A stretch of 64,000 bases of DNA from Saprospiraceae bacterium (lineage in GTDB: Bacteria; Bacteroidota; Bacteroidia; Chitinophagales; Saprospiraceae): assembly GCA_016714895.1 (NCBI GenBank), contig JADKBV010000001.1, positions 558,001-622,000 on the forward strand. The letters are read 5' to 3'. This document shows, in pieces, positions 25,745 to 34,643 of the stretch. The number at the start of each line of letters is the position of its first letter. Positions within the stretch are counted from its first letter, which is position 1. Under the pieces are notes generated by a model. The model worked only from the letters and a program-made list of their open reading frames with translations. It did no database searches and was not told the DNA's origin. Both the position numbers and the translations under genes were made by a program.

Positions 25745-26875
25745 TCAGACTTCAATATTGTCAACTATCTCCAAGCCATAACCAATCAAACCGACTCTTT
25801 TTTTAGGATGGTTTGATATCAACTGAATTTTTTGAATACCCAAATCACTCAGGATTTGTGCTCCGACACCAAAATCTCGCTGCTCGGTGGATTCTATGCC
25901 CATATCCTGATCTTTGTTTTCAATCATTTGCAGTTTTTCGAGTATTTGTTCCATTTTCTCACCCTGACGAAGCAAAACGAGAACACCTCGTTTATTTTTG
26001 GCTATCAACGATAATGTAGCAGACAACTGTTCTCCGTAATCGTCAAATAAAATACCCACTATATCACCGGTGCCTGCACTGGAATGTACTCTGACTAAAC
26101 ATGGATTCCCATCTGAAATATCCCCCATATAAAAAGCCAGATGGATATCTTGAGTGGTTCTCTGACGATAAGCTACAACCTGAAAAACCCCAAATCTTGA
26201 TTGAATCGCTGAAACATGAATTTTTTCAATCAGACTTTCGGTTTTCATCCGATAAGCTACCAAATCCTTTATAGATATTATTTTGATATCCATGGCTTTA
26301 CTCAATTCCAACAGCTGTGGTAATCTTGCCATGGATCCGTCTTCATTTAATATTTCAACAAGAACGCCGGCCGGGTAAAATCCTGCCAACCTGGCCAAAT
26401 CAACCGCCGCTTCCGTATGACCTGTTCTCCTGAGGACACCACCCTCTTTCGCAATCAGCGGAAATATATGCCCGGGTCTGGCATAATCCTCCGCTTTTGT
26501 ATCGGAATTCACCAAAGCTTTAATTCCTGTAGCTCGGTCATAGGCAGATATTCCGGTTGAACAACCTTGTCCAATCAGATCAATAGAGACTGTAAATGCT
26601 GTGTTATGTAATGCGGTATTGGATTTGACCATAAGATCCAGTTCTAAAGCTTTAGCCCTGCTTTCTTCAATAGGTGCGCAGATAAGACCTCTGCCAAACT
26701 TTGACATAAAGTTGATCATATCCGGAGTGACAGTTTCTGCCGCACAAATAAAATCTCCTTCATTTTCACGGTCTTCATCATCAACAACAATGATAACTTT
26801 TCCTTGTTTTAAGTCTTCCAAAGCGGACTCGATACTATGTAATTCAATAATATTTTCCGTTACCAACACATCCAT
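25745..26875 (-). CDS. ribB: 3,4-dihydroxy-2-butanone-4-phosphate synthase with degenerate GTP cyclohydrolase II domain
   Basis: A 376-residue RibBA-architecture protein of riboflavin synthesis. The N-terminal DHBP synthase domain (about residues 1-210) is intact: DDEDRENEGD (about residue 31), NTAFTVSID, RPGHIFPL and RTGHTEAAVDL. The C-terminal domain (about residues 215-376) aligns with GTP cyclohydrolase II but the zinc/catalytic stretch reads VRVHSSAGTGDIVGILFDDYG. Active enzymes have Cys at three positions (E. coli SECLTGDVFGSLRCDCG). All three cysteines are replaced, so the second activity is probably lost and GTP cyclohydrolase II must be encoded elsewhere. It follows the glycosyltransferase by 4 bases. 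Confidence 0.9.
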   Translation of the reverse strand: MDVLVTENIIELHSIESALEDLKQGKVIIVVDDEDRENEGDFICAAETVTPDMINFMSKFGRGLICAPIEESRAKALELDLMVKSNTALHNTAFTVSIDLIGQGCSTGISAYDRATGIKALVNSDTKAEDYARPGHIFPLIAKEGGVLRRTGHTEAAVDLARLAGFYPAGVLVEILNEDGSMARLPQLLELSKAMDIKIISIKDLVAYRMKTESLIEKIHVSAIQSRFGVFQVVAYRQRTTQDIHLAFYMGDISDGNPCLVRVHSSAGTGDIVGILFDDYGEQLSATLSLIAKNKRGVLVLLRQGEKMEQILEKLQMIENKDQDMGIESTEQRDFGVGAQILSDLGIQKIQLISNHPKKRVGLIGYGLEIVDNIEV

Positions 26876-26879
26876 TGTT

Positions 26880-28087
26880 TTATTTTTTAATGGTGGATAA
26901 AATAATATTTACCAATTTTAATACATTTTGCTTCCAACTAAAATTCTGTTTGACAAATATTTTTGCTTGTTGGCCGATATTATATATTGCAGTATCATCA
27001 GAAAGCAAAAAATTAATTTTATCAACAAAAGTAAAAACATCACTTGCAAGTAATATGTTCACGCCATCCTGACCCAATATAGCATTATTAACAGGAGGTG
27101 TGGTAATACACGGCAAACCCAACGCCATAGCTTCAAGGATTTTATTCTGTTGCCCGGTTCCTGACCAGATAGGTGCCACAAATATTCTGGCAGAAGCATA
27201 TGCTTCCCGTATATCATCATGCCAACCTGAAATGTGGACTCTGTCACTTTTTAAAGATGTCACTCTTTTATGTGGTCTTGCGCCGGCTATTAATACGTTT
27301 ATTTTGGAGGACAACAACGGTAATATCTGCTTAACCAAAACTCTGCAGCTTCAATATTGGGCAAATATCCCATATTCCCTACAAAAACAAGATCATACCG
27401 AACAGTAACGTCCGGCTTGTCAAAAAAAGAATCATCAATTCCATTCGGAAGAACTTCGATTTCAGTATCCTGTAATTCGCTTTCTTCCAAAATATATTTT
27501 TTATCCTGTTCAGAAATAATGGTAAAAAAATCAAATCCCGATAAAAGCTTTTTTTCATATTTTTTCATAAGATCAGCCTCTTTCAGGTAAATCCACTTTG
27601 CCCAAAAACCGGCAACACTCGCCCTTCTGTACATTCCTATTCCAAAAGCATCCATATAATCCAGGGTCTTTGGAATATCTGTCCTTTCAGTATATTTGGC
27701 CATACGCGCCAGCTGGCAATATATATGATCCGGAGGATTGTTTGTAAATTCATTCAGGATGCGTTGATGAATGTTCGGCTCATAAAAAAAAGAAACCTGA
27801 AACGGCAAACCACGCAAAAACCCGGTAAACATCTGTAGAATTCTGGAAAAAAAATCAGTTCTGTAATAAAACAACTGATTGACATATGGAAGAACCTGCT
27901 GAACATCTTCTTTTTTGGTGTCTCCGTCTCCTATTACAAACAAATCAATTTCAAAAAAATTATGAAGATAACAAATCTGGTAATAGAGCCTTAGTTTATC
28001 CCCTTTTTCAAGAGGATATGGAAACCTTGAAGTAAGAATAGCCAATTTTGGTTTTTGTATTTCCGGTTTTATCACGAAATTATGCAA
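26880..28087 (-). CDS. Group 1 (GT4-like) glycosyltransferase, interrupted by one frameshift
   Basis: A GT-B fold glycosyltransferase of about 400 residues read in two pieces. The N-terminal piece (28087-27299) starts with LTSRFPYPLEKGDKLRLY, typical of PEP-CTERM/XrtA-associated and GT4-like enzymes, and reaches VFVGNMGYLPNIEAAEF. The C-terminal piece (27338-26880) carries the donor-site region APIWSGTGQQNKILEAMALG. Adding one T to the minus-strand TTTT (plus AAAA 27337-27340) joins them as EFLVKQILPLL. It starts directly after the stop of the beta-barrel gene and ends 4 bases before ribB, so the three are probably one unit. The substrate is unknown. Confidence 0.83.
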
Positions 28088-28897
28088 TTATTCACCGTAA
28101 GATATAGATAATGCAGGTGTAAGCCCTAAAACCTGATGAAATGATGTTGCACCTCTTACATCAAGTGTATTGACCAACCTGTACCTGAATCCAAAACCAA
28201 AAAAATCTGCATTAGGATTATAACCTGCCATCAAAACAAGTTTTTTCACTACCTGATAGTCTACTCCCAATTTGTATTCCCAATGTGATCTGCTTAATGA
28301 TTTGTCAACCTCAGCATACAAATTAACTTTGTCCGAAGGAGTATAAGTCAGTCCCAGCCTGAACCTGCTTGAAATTTCATTATATTCTGATAATTTTATA
28401 CTCACCGGACTGAATACGTGTGAGGCAACAGCAAATTGACGGTCAATCTTCACGATCGCTCCGAATGAAAAAGTAGCTGTGTACAGAGATCCGATTTGCT
28501 GACCATTAAAAGCAAGTACAGATAAATTGCCGCCGGCTGACACTTTTTTACTTAATGTCCTGCCGTAAGCTAAACCATACAGTTGTTCATTATAAACATC
28601 CGATCCGAATTGAGAAAAAACGACACCTAAGGTTCCAAACCCAAATTTTTTTGCTGCTGAAACCTGAATACCGGTTAAATCTTCCAAATTATACCTTCTT
28701 TCATAACTGGCATCAACTGACCAATTCTTCAATTCACTTAATCCTGCCTGATTATTATACATAGCACCAATGCCCCCGACAGTAAGACCTGCTCTGCCCA
28801 AACCGTTAAAGTAAGCTCCGCCAAGTCCTGAAAAATGACTTTGCCCGATTACCCATACACTAAAAACCATGAAGATAAAAAAAGAAAAAAATTTCAT
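28088..28897 (-). CDS. PorV/PorQ-like outer-membrane beta-barrel protein
   Basis: A 269-residue protein with a signal peptide (residues 1-19, ending in IGQ) followed by repeating amphipathic beta strands, and an opening motif GLGGAYFNGLGRAGLTVGGIG and NNQAGLSELKNWSVDASYERRY like PorV/PorQ and FadL-type barrels. The end (LGLTPALSISYGE) looks like a final strand. Some Bacteroidota proteins of this type act in the T9SS, but I cannot assign this one to a named component. It is immediately followed by the glycosyltransferase gene. Confidence 0.72.
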   Translation of the reverse strand: MKFFSFFIFMVFSVWVIGQSHFSGLGGAYFNGLGRAGLTVGGIGAMYNNQAGLSELKNWSVDASYERRYNLEDLTGIQVSAAKKFGFGTLGVVFSQFGSDVYNEQLYGLAYGRTLSKKVSAGGNLSVLAFNGQQIGSLYTATFSFGAIVKIDRQFAVASHVFSPVSIKLSEYNEISSRFRLGLTYTPSDKVNLYAEVDKSLSRSHWEYKLGVDYQVVKKLVLMAGYNPNADFFGFGFRYRLVNTLDVRGATSFHQVLGLTPALSISYGE

Positions 28898-29101
28898 CTT
28901 TTTATATTAAAACGTAAAAATAGTATTTTTTCAGACTTTGAAAATTATTTACTTCCGCATTAAATTCCCAACATTTTTTATCTTCACCTCTGAATACGTT
29001 TTTTCTTTTATTTATCATGTATTATAAGACGTTAAAACACATTATCACAATTCTTTGTTACGTGTAAAGTCAACATCAGAAATCATCATTTAAAACCTTT
29101 C

Positions 29102-29848
29102 ATGAATCTGCAGATATTTACCCATTTTGGCAAATTTATCCTTTGGCAAAAACAAATATTTAAAAGACCTGAAAATTGGTCCATGTACTATAAGGAGACG
29201 TTACGTCAGATGTACGATATAGGTATCGGGTCCTTTCCGATTGTATTTCTGATCTCCATATTTATCGGCGCCGTTACGGCAGTGCAGTTTGCTTACCAAA
29301 TGGCAGGTACGTTAATTCCGCGCTATTATATCGGATATATTGTCCGGGATATGACCATCATCGAATTGGCACCTACCATCACTTGTTTGGTGCTCGCCGG
29401 AAAAGTAGGTAGTAATATGGCTGCTGAATTGGGCGGTATGAGACAAAAAGAACACATCGATGCTATGGAAATCATGGGAGTCAACACGTCTACTTATCTC
29501 ATTTTACCTAAGCTGATCGGTTCTTTGGTGATGATTCCGGTACTGGTATGTGCTGCTGCAATAATCGGCATAGCTGGTGCTTATCTGGCATCTGTTCCAA
29601 CAGGATTTTTTATGGATGATGAGTTCATCACCGGGCTAAGATCCTTTTTTGTACCTTATAATGTTGTTATGATGTTTGTGAAAGCTTTCGTTTTTGCCTA
29701 CATCCTGACCAGTGTTGCCAGTTATCAGGGCTACTTTGTCAGAGGCGGCAGTATAGAATTGGGAGCTGCAAGCACACGGGCTGTTGTATACAGCAACATT
29801 CTTATTTTGCTGGCTGATTATGTTATTGCTTTATTATTAACCGTTTGA
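29102..29848 (+). CDS. mlaE: MlaE-family ABC transporter permease
   Basis: A 248-residue inner-membrane permease of the MlaE/YrbE family, which moves phospholipids between inner and outer membranes. Signature regions are the N-terminal amphipathic helix, RQMYDIGIGSFPIVFLIS (about residues 35-52), GKVGSNMAAELGGMRQKEHIDAMEIMGVN (about residues 101-130, the permease's ATPase-contacting loop), and later LPKLIGSLVMIPVLV. About five to six hydrophobic segments are visible. The stop overlaps the region just before the mlaF start (2 bases apart), a classic coupled pair. No MlaD (MCE) gene follows. Confidence 0.92.
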   Translation: MNLQIFTHFGKFILWQKQIFKRPENWSMYYKETLRQMYDIGIGSFPIVFLISIFIGAVTAVQFAYQMAGTLIPRYYIGYIVRDMTIIELAPTITCLVLAGKVGSNMAAELGGMRQKEHIDAMEIMGVNTSTYLILPKLIGSLVMIPVLVCAAAIIGIAGAYLASVPTGFFMDDEFITGLRSFFVPYNVVMMFVKAFVFAYILTSVASYQGYFVRGGSIELGAASTRAVVYSNILILLADYVIALLLTV

Positions 29849-29850
29849 TT

Positions 29851-30606
29851 ATGATTCGTGTAGAAAATATTATAAAAACTTTCGGAAAACAGGAAGTATT
29901 AAAAGGAATTAGTTTTTTGTTTGAAGCCGGCAAAACCAATCTCATCATCGGAAAAAGTGGTTCCGGCAAAACCGTGCTACTCAAAATTCTTATCGGATTG
30001 CTCCATCCTGATTCCGGAAGTGTGTGGTATGAAGATAAAAACCTGACCACTTCAACCAAAGATGAATTAAGACAAATCCGGTTACAATGCGGTATGCTTT
30101 TTCAAGGAAATGCGCTTTTTGATTCGATGACTATCGAAGAAAATATTCGTTTTCCTATGGATATGTTCAGTCACAAAACAGCCAAAGAAAAACTGCACAG
30201 AGTTAATGATTGTCTTGAAAGGGTAAGCTTAGCAGGTATTAATCATAAATACCCTTCAGAAATTTCGGGTGGTATGCAAAAAAGAGTAGGTATAGCAAGG
30301 GCTATTGTTTTAAACCCCAAATTCCTTTTCTGTGACGAACCCAATTCGGGATTGGACCCGAAAACTTCTATAACAATAGACAATCTGATCTCTTCCATTA
30401 CAAAAGAAAATAATATTACGACCATTATCAATACCCATGACATGAATTCGGTAATGGAAATAGGTGAAAATATTTGCCTCCTTGACAATGGACATCTGGC
30501 CTGGAAAGGTCAAAAGGAAATGGTTTTGTCTGATCAAAGTGAGGTATTACATGACTTCATTTTTGCTTCACCATTCCTTCAGAAACTAGTAGAAAGTGCT
30601 AAATAA
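29851..30606 (+). CDS. mlaF: MlaF-family ABC transporter ATP-binding protein
   Basis: The ATPase partner of the MlaE permease, 251 residues from ATG 29851 (an in-frame TTG at 29845 overlaps the mlaE stop). Walker A is GKSGSGKTVLLK (about residues 35-46), the Q-loop is in GMLFQGNALF (about residue 82), the ABC signature is EISGGMQKRVGIARAI (about residues 132-147), and Walker B is LFCDEPNSGLDP (about residues 157-168). It ends before a convergent T9SS gene. The pair should energise lipid transport; substrate-binding MlaD is not adjacent. Confidence 0.92.
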   Translation: MIRVENIIKTFGKQEVLKGISFLFEAGKTNLIIGKSGSGKTVLLKILIGLLHPDSGSVWYEDKNLTTSTKDELRQIRLQCGMLFQGNALFDSMTIEENIRFPMDMFSHKTAKEKLHRVNDCLERVSLAGINHKYPSEISGGMQKRVGIARAIVLNPKFLFCDEPNSGLDPKTSITIDNLISSITKENNITTIINTHDMNSVMEIGENICLLDNGHLAWKGQKEMVLSDQSEVLHDFIFASPFLQKLVESAK

Positions 30607-30613
30607 ATGGCCA

Positions 30614-33241
30614 TTATTTTATAATAACAACCGTCGATATATATATTTCATCTTGTTTTCCTTTTATATATAAATAATACAAACCCGGGGCAACATCTTT
30701 TATATCAAGTATTTTATTTGACTTTTCAGCATCAGAAAATATTCTGACTATCCTTCCATTGGTTTCTATTAAGGAAACGGAATGATCACTTTTCAAAAAA
30801 CCGACATTCACAAAGTCTTTGGCAGGGTTGGGAAAAACTTCCGGTTTTTCAACCACAAAAGAAGTAGATGAAGACATTTCAACAACAAAATTGACTATTT
30901 TACTACACATATTTGCATCCGTAACCGTCACGGTGTATATACCGGGGGCTAGTTTTGTTATATCTGAAACCGAAGGAAAGAGTTCAAAATTATAGGGTTG
31001 TACCCCACCAAAAACATTAAATACTGCCGTTCCATTTTGTCCGCTTGAAGGAGTTACCTCTACGTTTACGATCAATTCTTCAGGTTGCTCAATCACAAAC
31101 TCAGGAGAAATAATTGTATCACCTGTTATGGAACTGGTTATGGTCAACCGATATATTCCTGCACCAATATTTTCAAGATTTTGGGTTGAAGCCCCATTGT
31201 TCCACCTATATATAAGATCATTGGGACTTCCTCCTGATAACTGAATCTGAATGCTTCCGTTTACTTCATCAAAACAGGTCGGCATGACCATAAAAGACTC
31301 AATAGTAGTTGGCAGACTTGACGCAATGGTAATTGTTTCACAATACACATCTTCCAGACATTCATTTTTAGTAACCTTCAGACATACATTGTATTGACCT
31401 TCATTTCTGAAAACATGAATGGGTTCTGCAGAAGTTGATGAATTTCCATCGCCAAAATCCCACAAATATTTATCGGCATTCGTTGACAAATTACTAAACT
31501 GAACATTTTCGAAATTTTTGATGGTCGAAAACGTAGCAACAGGTGCATTACCATACACGATGGGTATAGACACGGATTCTCCCGTTCCTGCATTATAATA
31601 GGATCCGCTCGCAGAATGCGTCAAAACCAATGGCCTGACCATGAACTGCATCGTAACTCCAGGCGTCAAACATCCGAATGTGTGCGATGTCCCTGTTACT
31701 TCAATAAAGTTATTAAAATCACCGTTTTCAGTATAATAAACTAAAAATCTGTTTTGGGATGAATCCTGTTTTGCCCAACTCACTTTGACTGAATCTCCGG
31801 AGACAATAGCTTGCAGATTAGTTACCGAAAGTACAGGATGAAGCCTCAAAGTTGGATCACCCATCAAAGCGGTGTGCGCATAACGGGCTCCGAAACCCAT
31901 GGAAAAAATATTGGTATTTGCATTTTGAGTAAGCCGGGTACAATAACCTATATGAGCACCGGACGCCATCGGATAAAATAGCCAGTTGGGTCTTCCTGCC
32001 CATGTATTTGTAAGGATGTCTCCGGAAGCCAATGCAGATCGTAAAAAATTATTCTGACTGTCCCAATCACCGAAATAACTACCGAAAGTCATCGTAAAAA
32101 CGGATTGAATTTCTTTAGCAACCCATAAATTCTGAGTTGTACCTATACCTCCGCAGCTTGTGTAGGAACCTCCACCGCAAGCAAACGAAAAAACATTTTT
32201 TTCATTTATGAGTACATTTTCATAATCAGCTTCTCTGACCTTGTTTTTTCCAAACATAGGTATAAAATTTCGCCAGGCGTTTTGGCCGAAACCTTCATCA
32301 AAACCCGGAAAATTATTTTCCAAAACAGCAGCGTTGGGATAAGACATCAATCCGGTCCTCCATCGGTGATTTTTTTGAAGATATTTTTTTAAAAGTTCTT
32401 TTTCTGATAATGAAAATGCAGGTAAATCAGCAAAATCGATTCTACCAATTTCTAAGTCTGCATCAGATGGCAAAAAAACCTGATCATATTTACCATCGCC
32501 CGGGATATTATGATTTTCTGTCCTGGTCGCCGTGGTGACATTGACAGCATTATCGGTCCACACTCCATTTATATCGGCATAAAACACATCAGCCGGCCAG
32601 GCACCAACATGGTCGGGTTGATGACCGTCTATAGCCGTGTTTCCCGAATATGGAACCGGTATATGACCAAAAAGAATGACTGCCTGCGACAAGGTATAGT
32701 TTGACTTTGCCCAGGTTACTATTTTTTGTTTGACCGAAATTACCGAATTTTCTTTTTTCACCCATACGGTATCCAACAACCAGCCATCTCCTTTGATATC
32801 TTTTATCCAAACATTAATGTCTTCATTAAGATCCGTAGTAAAACGGTCATCCAAAACCAACAAACACCTTCCTCTTTGTTGAACAAATGGTTGCTCAATA
32901 CCAAAATCAATAAAACCAACACCCGCGTTTTTCGCAACCCTGTAGCGATAATTTTTACCTTTTTCAAACGCTGAAACCACAAAAGAATCCACGTTTGAGG
33001 CTACTGTTCCTATTGAAGTCAGCACCGGGGTTGCCGGAACATAATTGACAGAACTTACGGTATAAGTTGCCGCCGACGGATCATTTAACCAATATAATAC
33101 TGCTTTTTGAACAGTTTCATCATAATAAAACCACAAAGGAACCGATTTTTTCAAATCATTTGTATTTTGTGATACCATAACGACTGTATTAAACAATCCC
33201 AAAAGAACAAATATTAGTTTTGAAAGAAAAGATCGACACAT
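30614..33241 (-). CDS. T9SS type A cargo protein with PKD and SprB-like domains; possible C25-like fold
   Basis: An 875-residue exported protein starting at ATG 33241 (MCRSFLSKLIF); the TTG at 33268 is part of a promoter element. A signal peptide is followed by a large unclassified region (about residues 90-480). It contains FACGGGSYTSCGG (about residue 350) and ends HTALMGDPTLRLHP (about residue 445), a GDPxLR end reminiscent of C25 gingipain-like peptidases; I do not see the standard HG motif. Then follow fibronectin-like and PKD domains (WDFGDGNSS, about residue 597), two SprB-like repeats and a T9SS type A tail (EVFPNPAKDFVNV...LYYLYI). Function unknown. Confidence 0.8.
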   Translation of the reverse strand: MCRSFLSKLIFVLLGLFNTVVMVSQNTNDLKKSVPLWFYYDETVQKAVLYWLNDPSAATYTVSSVNYVPATPVLTSIGTVASNVDSFVVSAFEKGKNYRYRVAKNAGVGFIDFGIEQPFVQQRGRCLLVLDDRFTTDLNEDINVWIKDIKGDGWLLDTVWVKKENSVISVKQKIVTWAKSNYTLSQAVILFGHIPVPYSGNTAIDGHQPDHVGAWPADVFYADINGVWTDNAVNVTTATRTENHNIPGDGKYDQVFLPSDADLEIGRIDFADLPAFSLSEKELLKKYLQKNHRWRTGLMSYPNAAVLENNFPGFDEGFGQNAWRNFIPMFGKNKVREADYENVLINEKNVFSFACGGGSYTSCGGIGTTQNLWVAKEIQSVFTMTFGSYFGDWDSQNNFLRSALASGDILTNTWAGRPNWLFYPMASGAHIGYCTRLTQNANTNIFSMGFGARYAHTALMGDPTLRLHPVLSVTNLQAIVSGDSVKVSWAKQDSSQNRFLVYYTENGDFNNFIEVTGTSHTFGCLTPGVTMQFMVRPLVLTHSASGSYYNAGTGESVSIPIVYGNAPVATFSTIKNFENVQFSNLSTNADKYLWDFGDGNSSTSAEPIHVFRNEGQYNVCLKVTKNECLEDVYCETITIASSLPTTIESFMVMPTCFDEVNGSIQIQLSGGSPNDLIYRWNNGASTQNLENIGAGIYRLTITSSITGDTIISPEFVIEQPEELIVNVEVTPSSGQNGTAVFNVFGGVQPYNFELFPSVSDITKLAPGIYTVTVTDANMCSKIVNFVVEMSSSTSFVVEKPEVFPNPAKDFVNVGFLKSDHSVSLIETNGRIVRIFSDAEKSNKILDIKDVAPGLYYLYIKGKQDEIYISTVVIIK

Positions 33242-33265
33242 AGAACAAATATTAATTATGTATAA

Positions 33266-33273
33266 CAAAAGTA
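33266..33273 (-). promoter_or_regulatory. -7 element for the T9SS cargo gene
   Basis: Minus-strand TACTTTTG, an exact TAnnTTTG. It overlaps the first possible start (TTG 33268) and so supports ATG 33241. Confidence 0.5.
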
Positions 33274-33489
33274 TCTAAAAATATTGAAATAATATAGAAT
33301 CTCAAAAAATAAATGTTGTCAGTTAGGACGTCCGGAAGACATATTGAAAATGTTGAAATAAAAAATTGACCTTCATTTATATTTTTTTTACTACCTTTCG
33401 ACTTTTAAACAGGAATGTTTGTTCAAAAAAAATCAAAGGAACCATATCCTAAATCAAATATCCGGCGTTTTATGGTTTCTTTTTTTTAT

Positions 33490-33497
33490 TATCTTTG
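33490..33497 (+). promoter_or_regulatory. -7 element for the PorP/SprF gene
   Basis: TATCTTTG, exact consensus, 28 bases before ATG 33526. The -33 region has only a TTT (33468-33470, 19-base spacer). Confidence 0.55.
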
Positions 33498-33525
33498 AAA
33501 TCTTTTAAAATCAGAAAATTAACAG

Positions 33526-34611
33526 ATGAACCAAATCAAACTTTTGTTATGCTGTTTGTTGCTTTTTGCCTTGAATCTTTCAGGCCAGGACACCCATTTT
33601 TCTAATTACCATTTTACTCCATTGACGGTAAATCCTGCTTTTACAGGTGCCTTCAAAGGAACATTCAGGGTAGGTGGCATTTATAAAGACAACTATACTT
33701 TCTCCCAAAATGCTAATGGATATCATACCATTAATGTTTTTGCAGACAGTCCGATCATGAAAGGATTCAGGAGTAAAGACTGGATAGGTATCGGTTTGGA
33801 AACCAATCAGTTTTCATTTTCAGGTTCTGCCAATGATGCGGAAGGAAACGGCGATAAACATTCTTTAAACTGGACAAACTTTAAAATAAGCGGAAGTTAT
33901 CATTTTTCCCTGGATAAAAAACAAAATAAAGTGATCACTCTTGGCGTTCAAATGAATACCTCTTCACTAAATTTTAATCAGGAATTGCTTCAAAGCGGAA
34001 TAAATACCCGATTTCAATATGCCATGGGTGGCATGGACCCTGACATGACTAAATATCTTCAGTCCGTTACACAAACAACCACGCGAGGCACACAATCCAG
34101 AGCCAGTTTCAGAGACTTTGTAGCGGGTTTATTATATGTCGGCAAAACAAAAAATGCAGTATTAAGAGCCGGTTTCGCATTGGAAGGGATAACACGTCCC
34201 AGATACGGTGCGAGAAATAGTGGTTCCTATTCTAAACCTATAGGTTTAAATATCCATGCTGAATATGACTTCCGATTAAATAAAAATACCCGGATCATTC
34301 CTGCGGCCTATTATTATTCTTTGGGAGCTGCCAATGCTCTCAATGTCAACGGCAGGATTAAATATCTTGTCAATGAAGAAAAAGATTTTACCCTGGTTGG
34401 TGGTTTAGGCGCAAGAAACTTCAGACAAGGACTCATATTGTTGGGGGCTGAATTTGGAAAATATCAGGTCGGAGGCAGTTTTGATTTTGATTTGGGAGAT
34501 GGCGCCATTGCCAGTCAGGGATTCCATGGTTTTGAAGTAGGCTTGATTTATACAGGGATCATCTACAAAAAACCAAAGGCCGTTCCTGTAATTTTGTGTC
34601 CAAGAATATAA
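33526..34611 (+). CDS. PorP/SprF family T9SS outer-membrane protein
   Basis: A 361-residue outer-membrane beta-barrel of the PorP/SprF family, needed for export or surface anchoring of T9SS partner proteins such as SprB. The signal peptide ends LNLSGQD (about residue 21), and the family opening QDTHFSNYHFTPLTVNPAFTG follows (residues 21-41), with the NPA-TG motif conserved. It is followed by the OmpA-family gene after 32 bases, the usual arrangement for these proteins. No SprB-like giant gene is directly upstream, although two repeat-rich cargo genes occur within the window. Confidence 0.93.
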   Translation: MNQIKLLLCCLLLFALNLSGQDTHFSNYHFTPLTVNPAFTGAFKGTFRVGGIYKDNYTFSQNANGYHTINVFADSPIMKGFRSKDWIGIGLETNQFSFSGSANDAEGNGDKHSLNWTNFKISGSYHFSLDKKQNKVITLGVQMNTSSLNFNQELLQSGINTRFQYAMGGMDPDMTKYLQSVTQTTTRGTQSRASFRDFVAGLLYVGKTKNAVLRAGFALEGITRPRYGARNSGSYSKPIGLNIHAEYDFRLNKNTRIIPAAYYYSLGAANALNVNGRIKYLVNEEKDFTLVGGLGARNFRQGLILLGAEFGKYQVGGSFDFDLGDGAIASQGFHGFEVGLIYTGIIYKKPKAVPVILCPRI

Positions 34612-34643
34612 TATACATTCAATTTAAATATAAAAATAAAGTG

